Of a stretch of DNA of 32,768 nucleotides, positions 1-9,157 are shown piece by piece. The first letter of the stretch is position 1; each line of letters begins with the position of its first letter. The stretch covers positions 1 through 32,768 of the forward strand of contig JAJPXZ010000010.1 of assembly GCA_021205245.1 (NCBI GenBank), given 5' to 3'. The stretch is from Planctomycetaceae bacterium (GTDB lineage: Bacteria; Planctomycetota; SZUA-567). The translations under genes and the position numbers were made by a program. The notes under the pieces were generated by a model. That model did not search any database. It was given only the letters and a program-made list of their open reading frames with translations, and was not told the origin of the DNA.

Positions 1-31
1 CTTTTAATCAAAATGCTCAAAATGGCCGCAA

Positions 32-958
32 CTATATGCGCCAATTCCCCGCCCACATGCTGAAGATGCCCCGGTAGATATGCATCCGGTTCTCCGCCTG
101 GTCGTAAACCGCCGCCTGGTGACCGTCCATAATCCCGTCGGTAATCTCCGACCCGCGATGCGCCGGCAAACAGTGGAGGACAATAGCCTTTGCAGGCGCG
201 TGGCTCATCAGCTTTTCGTTCACCTGGTAGGCGGAGAATTCCATCTCGCGGCGGGCCGCCTCCTCTTCCTGGCCCATCGAGGCCCAGACGTCGGTGTACA
301 CGACGTTGGCGTGCTTGACCGCCTTGGCCGGATCAAGTTCTTCGATAAATTCCGCATCCACCGCCTTCGCCATCACCCGTTCGACATAGTCCTGGTCAAG
401 ACGGTAGTCTTCGGGACCGGACCAGATGAAGCGCACGCCCAGGTAGGCCGAAGCGGCCAGGAGCGAGCGGGCGACGTTATTGCCGTCGCCAAGGTAGACG
501 AGGGTCTTGCCCTTGAGATCGCCAAAGCGTTCCTTCATGGTGAGGAAATCGGCCATGGCCTGGGTCGGGTGGCCGAAGTCGGACAACACGTTGACGACCG
601 GGACCGTTGCCTCGCGGGCGAATTCTTCGATAACATCCTGCGAGAAGGTGCGCATCGACACCATACTGACAAAGCGGCTCATCACCCTTGCCTGGTCCTT
701 CACCGATTCGCGCCGCCACATCTGGTTCGGGCCGGACGATTCAAGGCACACCGAGCCGCCGCCGAACGAGTTCATGGCCGACTCAAGCGAGACGCGGGTG
801 CGGAGGGACGGCTTTTCGAAATACATGCCCAGGGTTTTACCCTGGTACAGCGGATCGAAGATTCCTTGCCGATAGCGGTCTTTCATGAGCGCGCTTTCGT
901 TCAGGATGGCTTCGAGATCGGCCGGAGCCAGATCGATGATGGAAAGTATATGCTTCAT
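32..958 (-). CDS. argF: Ornithine carbamoyltransferase
   Basis: Cytoplasmic enzyme of arginine biosynthesis that transfers the carbamoyl group of carbamoyl phosphate to ornithine, giving citrulline. The 308-residue length is normal for the family. Visible motifs are the carbamoyl-phosphate loop SLRTR at residues 51-55 (Leu where STRTR is commoner), HPTQ at 130-133, an ornithine loop ending SMGQ at 227-230, and HCLPAHRG with the catalytic-site Cys at 262-269. The SMG and HCLP motifs favour ornithine over aspartate carbamoyltransferase. The ATG at 958 has an AGGGGA ribosome site 7 nt upstream. It lies 90 bp downstream of yhhJ on the same strand but has its own promoter-like sequence in that gap, so it may be only partly linked to the transport operon. 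No other arginine gene is in the window. Confidence 0.95.
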   Translation of the reverse strand: MKHILSIIDLAPADLEAILNESALMKDRYRQGIFDPLYQGKTLGMYFEKPSLRTRVSLESAMNSFGGGSVCLESSGPNQMWRRESVKDQARVMSRFVSMVSMRTFSQDVIEEFAREATVPVVNVLSDFGHPTQAMADFLTMKERFGDLKGKTLVYLGDGNNVARSLLAASAYLGVRFIWSGPEDYRLDQDYVERVMAKAVDAEFIEELDPAKAVKHANVVYTDVWASMGQEEEAARREMEFSAYQVNEKLMSHAPAKAIVLHCLPAHRGSEITDGIMDGHQAAVYDQAENRMHIYRGIFSMWAGNWRI

Positions 959-1000
959 GGCGTTTCCCCTGCTGCGGCGAAAAAAAAGGACAAGTGGAAA

Positions 1001-1029
1001 AATATACCGCGATGGCCGCCGCAGGACAA
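1001..1029 (-). promoter_or_regulatory. Putative sigma-70 promoter of argF
   Basis: On the minus strand, TTGTCC (1024-1029) and TATATT (1001-1006) are separated by 17 nt and match the -35/-10 consensus at 4/6 and 5/6. Predicted transcription start is near 994, leaving a leader of about 36 nt before argF. Sequence match only. Confidence 0.5.
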
Positions 1030-1048
1030 GGGAATTCCTGCGCCTTTT

Positions 1049-2173
1049 CTAGCCCTGGTTGACCGACTTGCGGAACTGCGAGCGGGAGATAAGGAACAGC
1101 ACCGCACCGATGCAGAACAACCAGACAAAGTATTTCCACACCACCTCCATGCCCGCGCCCCGGTAGAGGATGGCCTGCCCTATCTGCACGAAGTGGGTGG
1201 TTGGGGCAAAGTTCATAATGTATTGCACCGGCACCGGCATGCTTTCGCGCGGCGTCGATCCGCCCGACAGCATCTGCATCGGCAGGAGCACCAGGATGAG
1301 GAGCATCCCGAACTGCGGCATCGACCGGGCGAGGGTGGCCAGGAAAATCCCCAGGCTGGTCGTCGCGAACAAGTGCAACGCCGCCCCGGCCAGAAACAGC
1401 CACGGCGACCCCTGCGTCGGTACCCGTAACGCCATGTGCACCACCAGCACCAACGACATGCCCGTCGCCAATAGAACCACCAGCCCCATGGACCAGATCT
1501 TCGACAGCATGATTTCCGTCGGCGTCACCGGCATGACGAGCAGGTGTTCGAGCGTGCCATGCTCGCGCTCGCGAATAAGCGCCGCGCCGGTGAGGATGAT
1601 GGAAAGCATGGTGACCTGGTTGATGATTTCCATAATCGACCCGAACCAGCTTTGGGTCAGGTTGGGGTTGAAGCGGTTCCGAAACGCCACCTCGACCGGG
1701 GAGGTGTCGTCGGCACGGTAGCGGCGGACGAATTCCTCCACCTCCGCCATGGCGATCTGTTGGATATAGCCCGCGCCGGTAAAAGCCTGACTCATGCGGG
1801 TGGCGTCGACATTTACCTGAATCGCCGGCGATTTGCCGTACAGGACATCGCGTTGGAAATTAAGCGGAATGTCGACGGTGAAGGTATAGAGATCCTTGTC
1901 CATGCCCGAGTCGACCTGGTCCAGGGAAATCATCAGGGGCGGCAGGAACATCGGCGGATAAAAAGCGGAGATGATTCTGCCAGAGAGGGGCGAATTATCC
2001 TCGTCCACAAAGGCGATGGTGGCATTGTGGAGCGAGTCCGGCACCGCCGTCGCCGAGGTGTAGATGGAGAAGGTAAAGGAATACGCGATAAGGACCAGAA
2101 GAATCCAGTCGCGGTACAGTCCCCACAACTCCTTGACGCCCAGCCGATAGATATGCTTCAGGCTTCGCAGCAT
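1049..2173 (-). CDS. yhhJ: ABC-2 type transport permease, YhhJ family
   Basis: Inner-membrane permease of 374 residues, the usual YhhJ length. It has one N-terminal membrane segment (about residues 24-44), a large periplasmic domain to about 185, then a block of five or so hydrophobic segments, the ABC-2 membrane layout. Stretches such as VNVDATRMSQAFTG, REREHGTLEHLLVMP and LQ/MQMLSGGSTPRESMP are near-identical to E. coli YhhJ as I recall it. It starts 2 nt after the rbbA stop, so the two are almost certainly co-translated. With RbbA and the HlyD-type protein it forms the conserved yhiI-rbbA-yhhJ set, probably a tripartite exporter. The substrate is unknown. Confidence 0.92.
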   Translation of the reverse strand: MLRSLKHIYRLGVKELWGLYRDWILLVLIAYSFTFSIYTSATAVPDSLHNATIAFVDEDNSPLSGRIISAFYPPMFLPPLMISLDQVDSGMDKDLYTFTVDIPLNFQRDVLYGKSPAIQVNVDATRMSQAFTGAGYIQQIAMAEVEEFVRRYRADDTSPVEVAFRNRFNPNLTQSWFGSIMEIINQVTMLSIILTGAALIREREHGTLEHLLVMPVTPTEIMLSKIWSMGLVVLLATGMSLVLVVHMALRVPTQGSPWLFLAGAALHLFATTSLGIFLATLARSMPQFGMLLILVLLPMQMLSGGSTPRESMPVPVQYIMNFAPTTHFVQIGQAILYRGAGMEVVWKYFVWLFCIGAVLFLISRSQFRKSVNQG

Positions 2174-2175
2174 GG

Positions 2176-4956
2176 CTATTTCTCCTGTTTTCTCAAGAGC
2201 ACGATGGCCAGGCCGACGATAATGGGGACGGCGGCAAGGAGAGCCAGGAGCGGCGTATGCAGATCCCGGAGGTAGAGCGCCTTGTTGAAGACGCCCCGGG
2301 TGATGATGAGCATATGGGTGGTCGGGTATATTTCACCGATGGTCCTACCCGCGCCGGTCAGCGACGACACCGAATTCAGTAGTCCCGAAAACTGGATGGC
2401 CGGCAGCAGCGTCGCGATCATGGTCAGGAAGATGACGGCGATCTGGCTCTTGGTCACGGTCGAGGCGAGGAGACCCATCCCGGTCGCGACGATGACATAG
2501 AGGAGCGCGCCCAGAAACAGTGCAAAGAATCCGCCCTTGATCGGAACGTCAAAGGCGAACACCGCCAGAATGACCAGCAGGATAAAGCTCAACATCGACA
2601 GGACGATATACGGCAGTTGTTTGCCGACGATGAATTCGGTGCGGGTCAGCGGCGTTACATAGAGGTTAATGATGGAGCCAAGCTCCTTTTCCCGCACCAC
2701 CGCCAGGGCGGCGAGAATGGCGGGGATCATCAGGAGCAGGACGGGAATAACCGCCGGCACCATGGCGGGCAAACTTTTCACATCGGGATTGTAGCGGTTA
2801 CGGACTTCAATCGAGGCGAGGGCGGTCGCGTCCTCGCCAAGCCGCTCGCGGAGGATGTCCTGCAGCCACAATTGATGCATCCCCTGGACATAGCCCCGCA
2901 TGGTCTCGGCCCGCTGCGGCATGGCCCCGTCCAGCCACAGGCCGATCTCCACCGGCGCGCCGCGCTGGAGATCGCGGCCGAATCGGGGCGGAATCTCCAC
3001 CGCCATGGAAATGTCGCCCGACTGCATGCGGAGATCCATGTCGTCGTAGTCCAACAACGGCGGCTGTTCCGAGAAATAGCGCGACCCGCCGATGTTGGCG
3101 GCATAGTCACGACTCAGGGTCGTTTCATCCCGGTCGATGACGGCGTAGCGCAAATCCTCGACGTCCATGGTAATGCCGTAGCCCATGACCATCATCAGGA
3201 TCATGCTGCCGGCGAGGGCGAGGGTAAGGCGGATAGGGTCGCGCATCAGTTCCAGGCTCTCGCGCCAGGCGCAACTGTAGAAGCGCCGCAGGCTGAAGCC
3301 GCTTGTCGCGTCGTCCTCTTCCCTTTCTTTTACCTTAGTATCCTTTTTCGCCTTGATGCTGGTCACCTTGTCGTCGGTGCGGTTTTCTTCTTCCTGGCCC
3401 GCCCCGGCGTCGAGCATATAGCCGATGAACGCCTCCTCGAGATCCTTGCTGCCGCGTTCTTTCACTAGTTCGTCAGGCTTGCCGATAGCGAGCGATTTGC
3501 CCGCGTGCATTAATGAAATCCGGTCGCAGCGCTCCGCTTCGTTCATGAAGTGGGTGGTGATAAAGATGGTGACCTGATCCTTCCGCGACAGCTCGATAAT
3601 AAGCCGCCAGAAGTCGTCGCGGGCAATCGGGTCGACGCCCGACGTCGGTTCGTCGAGGATAAGGATATCGGGCGAATGCACCACCGCCACCGCGAGGGAC
3701 AGCCGCTGGCGGACGCCCAGGGGCAGGTTTTCCGGCAGGGCGTCCTTTTCGTGATCGAGTCCGAACCGTTTCGACACCTTTTCGACCCGCTCCGGTATTT
3801 CGTCCGGGTTGATGCTGAACAGCCGGGCATGCAGCACCAGGTTTTGTTCCACCGTCATTTCGCCGTAGAGCGAGAACGCCTGCGACATATAGCCGAGCCG
3901 ACTGCGCGTCTCGAGATCCTCCGCGTCGACTTCGTGGCCGAAGAGGCTGGCCGTGCCTTCCGTTGCGGGCAAGAGGCCGGTGAGCATTTTCATGGTGGTG
4001 GTTTTGCCCGACCCGTTTGACCCGAGAAAGCCGAAGATTTCGCCCTTGGTGATGCGGAAATTGACATGGTCGACAGCGGTGAAATCGCCGAAGCGCTTGG
4101 TCAGGTCGTTTGCCTCGATGGCGACGTCTTCATCGGCGTCATCGGGCAACGGATCGATCTCGACCGGCTTATAGCCTTTCTTTTTTTCCTCGGGCATAAG
4201 CTCGATAAAGGCGGATTCGAGCGAGTCCTTGCCGGTTTTCTCCAGCAGTTCCTTCGGCGTGCCGGTGTCGAGGATTTTCCCGCCGTCCATCGCCACGAGC
4301 CAGTCGAACCGTTCCGCCTCGTCCATGTATGCGGTGGCGACGAGAACAGACATCCCCGGCTGGCCTTTCCGCACCTTGGCGATGAGGTCCCAGAATTGCG
4401 CCCGGGCAAGGGGGTCGACGCCGGTGGTGGGTTCGTCAAGGATGAGAAGCGCCGGATCGTGGATAAGGGCGCAGCATAGGCCAAGTTTCTGCTTCATGCC
4501 GCCGGAGAGTTTGCCCGCCGGGCGATCGAGGAACGACTTCATGCCGGTGGCTTGGGTGAGCTGATCAATACGGCGGCGGCGCTCGTCCGCACCGTGGCCG
4601 AAGAGGCGGCCGAAGAATTGCAGGTTCTCCTCGACCGACAGTGTCGGATAGAGGTTTTTACCCAGGCCCTGGGGCATGTAGGCGATTTTCGGCAACACGG
4701 CGATGCGGTGTTTTTCGTCGGCAATATCGCCGCCGAGCACGGTGACGGTGCCGTCCTGCACCACCCGCGCACCGGAGATCAGCGACAGCAGACTGGATTT
4801 GCCGACGCCGTCGGGACCAATCATGCCGGTTATCTTCCCGGCGGGGAATTCGATAGACACGTCGTCGACTGCCAGCGTCTCGCCGTAGTGGAGCGAGACG
4901 TCCGAGACGCAGACGATACTTTCGTCGGATTGATCGAAGCTGGCGGTATCGGTCAT
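2176..4956 (-). CDS. rbbA: Ribosome-associated ATPase / ABC transporter fusion RbbA
   Basis: A 926-residue protein (E. coli RbbA is about 911) with two ABC ATPase domains followed by an ABC-2 permease. ABC1: Walker [10 protein letters not shown] at 47-55, signature LSGGMKQ at 150-156, Walker [14 protein letters not shown] ending at 182. ABC2: Walker [11 protein letters not shown] at 312-321, signature LPLGVRQRL at 411-419 (G instead of the usual SGG, as in RbbA), Walker [14 protein letters not shown] ending at 443. The membrane part begins near 575. The ABC1 switch-histidine position reads TAYMDEAE (Ala for His), whereas ABC2 has THFMNEAE, so ABC1 may be hydrolysis-impaired. I chose the ATG at 4956: an upstream frame to 5103 exists, but its Arg/Pro-rich residues overlap yhiI and do not look like the family. 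RbbA is reported to bind ribosomes and stimulate elongation in E. coli, but the gene context also suggests export. Confidence 0.93.
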   Translation of the reverse strand: MTDTASFDQSDESIVCVSDVSLHYGETLAVDDVSIEFPAGKITGMIGPDGVGKSSLLSLISGARVVQDGTVTVLGGDIADEKHRIAVLPKIAYMPQGLGKNLYPTLSVEENLQFFGRLFGHGADERRRRIDQLTQATGMKSFLDRPAGKLSGGMKQKLGLCCALIHDPALLILDEPTTGVDPLARAQFWDLIAKVRKGQPGMSVLVATAYMDEAERFDWLVAMDGGKILDTGTPKELLEKTGKDSLESAFIELMPEEKKKGYKPVEIDPLPDDADEDVAIEANDLTKRFGDFTAVDHVNFRITKGEIFGFLGSNGSGKTTTMKMLTGLLPATEGTASLFGHEVDAEDLETRSRLGYMSQAFSLYGEMTVEQNLVLHARLFSINPDEIPERVEKVSKRFGLDHEKDALPENLPLGVRQRLSLAVAVVHSPDILILDEPTSGVDPIARDDFWRLIIELSRKDQVTIFITTHFMNEAERCDRISLMHAGKSLAIGKPDELVKERGSKDLEEAFIGYMLDAGAGQEEENRTDDKVTSIKAKKDTKVKEREEDDATSGFSLRRFYSCAWRESLELMRDPIRLTLALAGSMILMMVMGYGITMDVEDLRYAVIDRDETTLSRDYAANIGGSRYFSEQPPLLDYDDMDLRMQSGDISMAVEIPPRFGRDLQRGAPVEIGLWLDGAMPQRAETMRGYVQGMHQLWLQDILRERLGEDATALASIEVRNRYNPDVKSLPAMVPAVIPVLLLMIPAILAALAVVREKELGSIINLYVTPLTRTEFIVGKQLPYIVLSMLSFILLVILAVFAFDVPIKGGFFALFLGALLYVIVATGMGLLASTVTKSQIAVIFLTMIATLLPAIQFSGLLNSVSSLTGAGRTIGEIYPTTHMLIITRGVFNKALYLRDLHTPLLALLAAVPIIVGLAIVLLRKQEK

Positions 4957-4969
4957 GGAGGCTTTCCCG

Positions 4970-6499
4970 CTACCTGGCAACGCCGACGGCGGAGGGCTGG
5001 CCACCGGCTGGCGCAACGGGCGCGACCGGCTGCAGTGGAGCGGGCGCGGGCGGGGGCGCCGACGGAGCCGACGGCGGCACAGCCGGGTTGCGGTCGGTAT
5101 CACGGACCACCAGCGCGTCCGGCCAGGGCTGGTAGGGGTCGAGGCGCACCCAGGTGACGCCGGGCAGGCCCGGTTTCACCAGTTCTTCGTAGTTACGGAG
5201 CAGGTCGCGGTCCACCTTGGCTTTAATCCTGAACATAAGTTTTTGCCGCTCGCTCTCGGTCTCCACCGTCTTGGGGGTGAACTGGGCCGTCTCGGCCACA
5301 TAGGTGATGCGGGCCGGCAGGGGCCGTTCCGGGAAGGCATCCAGGAGGATCCTCGCCTCGCCGCCGATGGCGACCCGGCCGGCCTGTTCGGCCGGCAGGA
5401 AGAAATTCATATACACGTCCGCCAGGTCGACGAAGTTGAGGACTCTGCCGCCGGCGGCCAGCACTTCGCCCGGTTGGACGATGCGGTACTGGACGCGCCC
5501 ATTCCGGGGCGCGGGCAGGTAGGAATCCTTGATATCGGCGAGGACACTATCCACCGACGCCTGCGCCGCCCGGACAGAGGCTGCCGCTCCCTGTGCGTCG
5601 GCCTGAGCCGCCAAGACACCCGCCTGGGCAACCTTAACCTGGGCCCGGGCCGTCTCGACCGCCGCCTGGGCGGCCATTTCGGTCGTCTCATCGTCGTCGA
5701 ATTGCTGACCGGTGATAACGCCACGCTCCGACAGAACGGTGGACCGATCCAGCCGGCGGCGGGTTTGTTCAAGTTCGCTTTGCCGTTGGGCGACGGTTGC
5801 CTGAGCGGCGGTGACATCACTTTGCCGCACGGCGATCTGTGCTTCGGCCGAGGCCTGGTCGGCCTGCGCTTTTACAACCTGGGCCTTGGCTTCGCCCAAC
5901 TGCGCTTCCAGCACGTCAAGCTGCATGACGGCGAGGATTTCACCCGCCTGGACAAAGTCGCCTTCGTCAACGCGTATTTCGGATATGCGCCCCGCCAGCT
6001 TGGTGGAGACGTCGATTTCAGTCGCTTCAAGGCGGCCGTTCCCCGACGCGAAGCCGGGGCCATAGCCTTCGTCGCGGGTCGAGTTGTAGATAAGGTAAAC
6101 AATGACGCCGATGGCCAGGATGATTCCCGCGATAATGCCACGCTTGACCCACGGATTTTTCATCTTCTTTTTAACTTTGGTTTTGGCCGAATCGCCGGGC
6201 TGGATCTCGTCGTCCTTTTTCTTCCGCTTGGACGATTTGTCGTCGTCACCGGTGCGGGTGCCGCCGTTTTTATCCTTGTCGGTAGATGCGGAGGTCTGCT
6301 TATCGGCCGGTTTTTTCGCCGCATCGTTGGAATCGGTAGAGGTATTCCTGGTGTTTTTGTCCGCGGTGACGGGACGGGTGTCACTGTTTTTACCCGAATC
6401 GACGTTCTGGCGGGCCGTCTGGTTGGGAGCCGGCGTTTTTGCCGCATCGTCGTTCTGGTTTGGGGTGGTGCCGTCGCTGTGGGGAGTGTTGTCTGCCAT
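4970..6499 (-). CDS. yhiI: HlyD-family periplasmic adaptor (YhiI-like)
   Basis: Membrane-fusion protein of 509 residues that should bridge the RbbA/YhhJ transporter to an outer-membrane channel. Residues 1-117 are hydrophilic and low-complexity (Asp, Lys, Thr, Asn). A single membrane anchor follows at about 121-139, then a biotinyl-lipoyl-like half ([18 protein letters not shown] near 170-187), a long Ala/Gln-rich coiled-coil hairpin, the second lipoyl half, and a Pro/Ala-rich tail of about 35 residues. E. coli YhiI is only about 355 residues and lacks the long N-terminal and C-terminal low-complexity parts. I chose the ATG at 6499 because upstream residues to 6763 overlap the EAL gene and look non-coding, and a promoter lies just upstream. 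The stop lies 13 nt before the rbbA start. Confidence 0.88.
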   Translation of the reverse strand: MADNTPHSDGTTPNQNDDAAKTPAPNQTARQNVDSGKNSDTRPVTADKNTRNTSTDSNDAAKKPADKQTSASTDKDKNGGTRTGDDDKSSKRKKKDDEIQPGDSAKTKVKKKMKNPWVKRGIIAGIILAIGVIVYLIYNSTRDEGYGPGFASGNGRLEATEIDVSTKLAGRISEIRVDEGDFVQAGEILAVMQLDVLEAQLGEAKAQVVKAQADQASAEAQIAVRQSDVTAAQATVAQRQSELEQTRRRLDRSTVLSERGVITGQQFDDDETTEMAAQAAVETARAQVKVAQAGVLAAQADAQGAAASVRAAQASVDSVLADIKDSYLPAPRNGRVQYRIVQPGEVLAAGGRVLNFVDLADVYMNFFLPAEQAGRVAIGGEARILLDAFPERPLPARITYVAETAQFTPKTVETESERQKLMFRIKAKVDRDLLRNYEELVKPGLPGVTWVRLDPYQPWPDALVVRDTDRNPAVPPSAPSAPPPAPAPLQPVAPVAPAGGQPSAVGVAR

Positions 6500-6544
6500 G
6501 TGTCGCCCTTTGTCCCGGAGGCCAATAATTAACGCTGAAAGACA

Positions 6545-6572
6545 AGTATAGCGATACGATTGGCAATAGCAA
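6545..6572 (-). promoter_or_regulatory. Putative sigma-70 promoter of the yhiI-rbbA-yhhJ operon
   Basis: Minus-strand TTGCTA (6567-6572), 16-nt spacer, TATACT (6545-6550), matching consensus at 4/6 and 5/6. Predicted start is near 6538, about 39 nt before the yhiI ATG. It lies in the 169-bp gap after the EAL gene, so the transport operon can be expressed independently of it. Confidence 0.5.
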
Positions 6573-6668
6573 CCGGCGAATGGATTGCTTTCCGATGGGC
6601 GTGGAGAGGGCTTTCCTCCAGCGAATGCAAGGAACGTGGACCCCGGCGTGCGGACATCCACCAGCGCG

Positions 6669-8834
6669 CTAATAAACCTTCGCGCCGTTACGGATGTATT
6701 CGAGGCACTTCGCGGCGGGGAGAGAGGGCGAGTAGAGCCATCCCTGGATGCGGGTGCAGCCAAGGCCCTGCAATACCTTCAACTGTTCGACATTGTCGAC
6801 GAACTCGACCAGGCTATGGATATTCAGCGACCGGCACAATTCGGCGATAGTGAAGATAATTTCCGATGAATGCCGGCTCGTCACCACGTCTTTCGACAGG
6901 ACCCGGTCGATCTTGATCGTGTCGACGGGGAACTGTTTCAAATACACCAGCGAACTGTGGCCCATGCCGAAATCGTCGATAGCGAGGTTAACGCCGAGAT
7001 CGTGAATGCGGTGGAGCATGGCGGCGCGGTTGCCGCCGCCGAGGGCGGTGGATTCGGTCACCTCGACCTCAAGCATGCCGGGCGGAATGGCGTAACGGGC
7101 CACCCGATCCTTGATTTCGTCCAGGATGACGTCGTCGTCGAGTTGATGAATCGACAGGTTGACAGACATCACCACGTCGACTCCGGCCTGCCGCCATTGG
7201 TCCCACTGCCAGCACGCCTCTTCCAGGGCCCACGATCCCAATTTCTTGATTAAGCCCGATTCCTCGGCAAGGGCGATGAACAGCCCGGGCGGTATCCGCC
7301 CGAGATGGGAATGGTCCCAGCGCATCAACGCCTCGACGCCGAACACCTTGCCGGTGGTCGATTCGACCTGCGGCTGGTATTCGAGGCTGATTTCCTTCCG
7401 TTCGATCCCTTCGGCCAGGTCTTTGGCAAGGGACCGGGACAACGCTCTGGCTTCGCCGGTGATAACGTATTCGCTATTGCCGATGCTTTCGGCATAGCCC
7501 GGCATAAGCTCCTTGAACGCCTTGTTGAACGCCTCCTTTTTCACCGCCTCGGCGATACGCACGAACGGCAGGTATATGATGACGCCGACCGCCAGGTTGA
7601 CGAGTTGCAGCACCGCCCCCATATAGGAGCCGGTGGCGGCATAGCCGCTGATAAACGGCGGCGCGGTCCAGTCGATCATGTTGATGGTATACGGCACCAG
7701 TCCGCTGACCATGGCGACATAACTGATCAAACATTGCACCAGCGGCACGGTGATAAAGGGAATCAGGAACACCGGGTTCAAAACGATGGGCAGGCCGAAC
7801 ATGATCATTTCATTGATATTAAAAATGGCCGGCAGGAGGGATATTTGCGCAATCTTGAACATTGACCCGCGCCGGTTGAAAAGAAACAGGGCAAGGATCA
7901 GGCAGATGGTGGCGCCGCTGCCGCCCATCGCCAGAAACGCGTCGAAGAACGTCTTGGTGAAAATGTGCGGGGCGGCCAGGCCTTCGGCGACGGCGGCCAT
8001 GTTTTCTTCCATGGCCGGCACATAAATGGAGGTGGTGACCGGTTCCATCAGGTTGGTGCCGTGGATGCCGAAGAACCAGAAAAAATGGCGGATAAAGGTG
8101 TAGAATATCGCCGTCGCGAAGGTATTGCCCATCCGGGCAAAGGGAGCGCTCAGCAGATCGTAGATGGTCTGGTTAAGGCTTTCGATGCCATAGTGGCTTG
8201 TCGCCGTCCGGATCAGGGCAAAGACGAGTATCGTGATCATCCCGGGCAGCATGGCTGAAAAGGCATAGGCAATCGACGGATCCGCCTCTTCCGAATAAAA
8301 CGATATCCGCAGCCACGAGATACGCCTGAGATGGTAAAAAATGGTGGTCGATACAAACGCGACGATAATCGCCAGGAATAATCCGTGAATCCCCAGCCAG
8401 AAAACCGGCAGCCCCTGCCCCGGCGGCGGCGAAGCGAGGGCTGTCCCCAGGAGCGGGTATGGCTCGATAAGGATCATCAAGCAGCCCAGGCTGACGAGGG
8501 CATTGACAGCCGGGTGCATTTCGCGGGTATATGAAAGGCTGTTGTTGTGCTCCGCGATACTGTAGGAGACGGTCAACATGATGATAAGGGAGAGGATAGC
8601 GAAGGTGCCGTTGGAGATATTGACGCAGAAGACGCGCCAATTCTCGCCAAAGAGGTTGGTCATGAAGTGCTGATACTGCGCGACGGGGAAATTGGCAATC
8701 AACACCGCCAGACATCCGGCCATGACGAGCGGGAGTGTCAAGGTAAGCCCGTTGCGGATCGCCTTGAGGTGAGGGTTCCACAACAGCTTTTTGGTTACGT
8801 TGGAAAAGGCGAGCTGAAGCTGTGCCGGATTCAA
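6669..8834 (-). CDS. PTS EIIC (lactose/cellobiose/diacetylchitobiose type) - EAL phosphodiesterase fusion
   Basis: About 720 residues. The N-terminal ~430 residues are a polytopic PTS EIIC domain with GIHG (substrate-site His at ~258) and FNINEMIMFGLPIVLNP (substrate-site Glu at ~342). The C-terminal ~250 residues are an EAL domain. Its catalytic set is present: EAL at ~501-503, NLS (Asn ~559), EVTES (Glu ~594), IDDFG (DD ~620-621), IKID (Lys ~641), VEFVD (Glu ~677) and GCTRIQGW (Gln ~697). Active c-di-GMP hydrolysis is therefore likely, although VAEGVE has become LVEFVD. No EIIA, EIIB or HPr gene is nearby, so the EIIC part may sense sugar rather than transport it. Start uncertain: the TTG at 8834 has GGGGA upstream and gives a CelB-like N-terminus, while a TTG at 8864 has no ribosome site. 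Divergent from the porin gene. Confidence 0.88.
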   Translation of the reverse strand: MNPAQLQLAFSNVTKKLLWNPHLKAIRNGLTLTLPLVMAGCLAVLIANFPVAQYQHFMTNLFGENWRVFCVNISNGTFAILSLIIMLTVSYSIAEHNNSLSYTREMHPAVNALVSLGCLMILIEPYPLLGTALASPPPGQGLPVFWLGIHGLFLAIIVAFVSTTIFYHLRRISWLRISFYSEEADPSIAYAFSAMLPGMITILVFALIRTATSHYGIESLNQTIYDLLSAPFARMGNTFATAIFYTFIRHFFWFFGIHGTNLMEPVTTSIYVPAMEENMAAVAEGLAAPHIFTKTFFDAFLAMGGSGATICLILALFLFNRRGSMFKIAQISLLPAIFNINEMIMFGLPIVLNPVFLIPFITVPLVQCLISYVAMVSGLVPYTINMIDWTAPPFISGYAATGSYMGAVLQLVNLAVGVIIYLPFVRIAEAVKKEAFNKAFKELMPGYAESIGNSEYVITGEARALSRSLAKDLAEGIERKEISLEYQPQVESTTGKVFGVEALMRWDHSHLGRIPPGLFIALAEESGLIKKLGSWALEEACWQWDQWRQAGVDVVMSVNLSIHQLDDDVILDEIKDRVARYAIPPGMLEVEVTESTALGGGNRAAMLHRIHDLGVNLAIDDFGMGHSSLVYLKQFPVDTIKIDRVLSKDVVTSRHSSEIIFTIAELCRSLNIHSLVEFVDNVEQLKVLQGLGCTRIQGWLYSPSLPAAKCLEYIRNGAKVY

Positions 8835-8959
8835 AACATCCCCGTCTCTAAAAAGGCAATGCAATCGTTTATAAAATACCGTGATTAATGGATATGGACG
8901 GTGGAAACCGCGACAGACCCCTATCCACGAGCATTCTAAAAACGATCAAAGCACGTCCC

Positions 8960-8989
8960 ACTATATACATAAACCCAGCAAAAATTCAA
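8960..8989 (-). promoter_or_regulatory. Putative promoter of the EIIC-EAL gene
   Basis: Minus-strand TTGAAT (8984-8989), 18-nt spacer, TATAGT (8960-8965), matching consensus at 4/6 and 5/6. The leader to the TTG start would be about 120 nt. It sits in the 323-bp divergent gap between the EIIC-EAL gene and the porin, which otherwise shows only the dyad at 8991-9007. No convincing promoter for the porin was found by eye. Confidence 0.35.
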
Positions 8990-8990
8990 G

Positions 8991-9007
8991 GCGCATATTC
9001 AATGCGC
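8991..9007. promoter_or_regulatory. Dyad GCGCAT-N5-ATGCGC, candidate operator
   Basis: A perfect 6-bp inverted repeat with a 5-nt centre. It lies directly upstream of the predicted -35 of the EIIC-EAL gene and in the shared divergent region with the porin, the expected place for a regulator that controls both. Its binding protein is not identifiable here. Confidence 0.35.
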
Positions 9008-9157
9008 GTGTCCACAAACGCCTGTCAGTCCTCCACCTCCGAAAAGAATTGGTCGCACGCCCCCCGGTAGAGGCTATGCAAAAACCGTCTATTCAGGTAT
9101 GGTGGGGCGGATAACCAGCCACTGAGAAGGTACGTCTAGAGACAGCGAAGGAATTCC

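Noticed and set aside
1020-1042. 7-bp hairpin CGCAGGA...TCCTGCG after yhhJ, as a terminator
   Set aside because: On the transcribed minus strand it is followed by GC-rich sequence, not a T-run; part of it overlaps the predicted argF -35.
80-1429. Long plus-strand open frame (449 codons) opposite argF and yhhJ
   Set aside because: It is antisense to two clear family genes, rich in His/Arg/Gly from complementary GC-rich codons, and matches no family.
4957-5103. Longer N-terminus for RbbA
   Set aside because: The extra 49 residues are Arg/Pro-rich, overlap yhiI and precede the family-like start at 4956.
6669-8834. Calling the EIIC-EAL protein a complete PTS permease
   Set aside because: No EIIA, EIIB, phosphorylation Cys/His domain or sugar-catabolic gene is adjacent, so transport is not supported.
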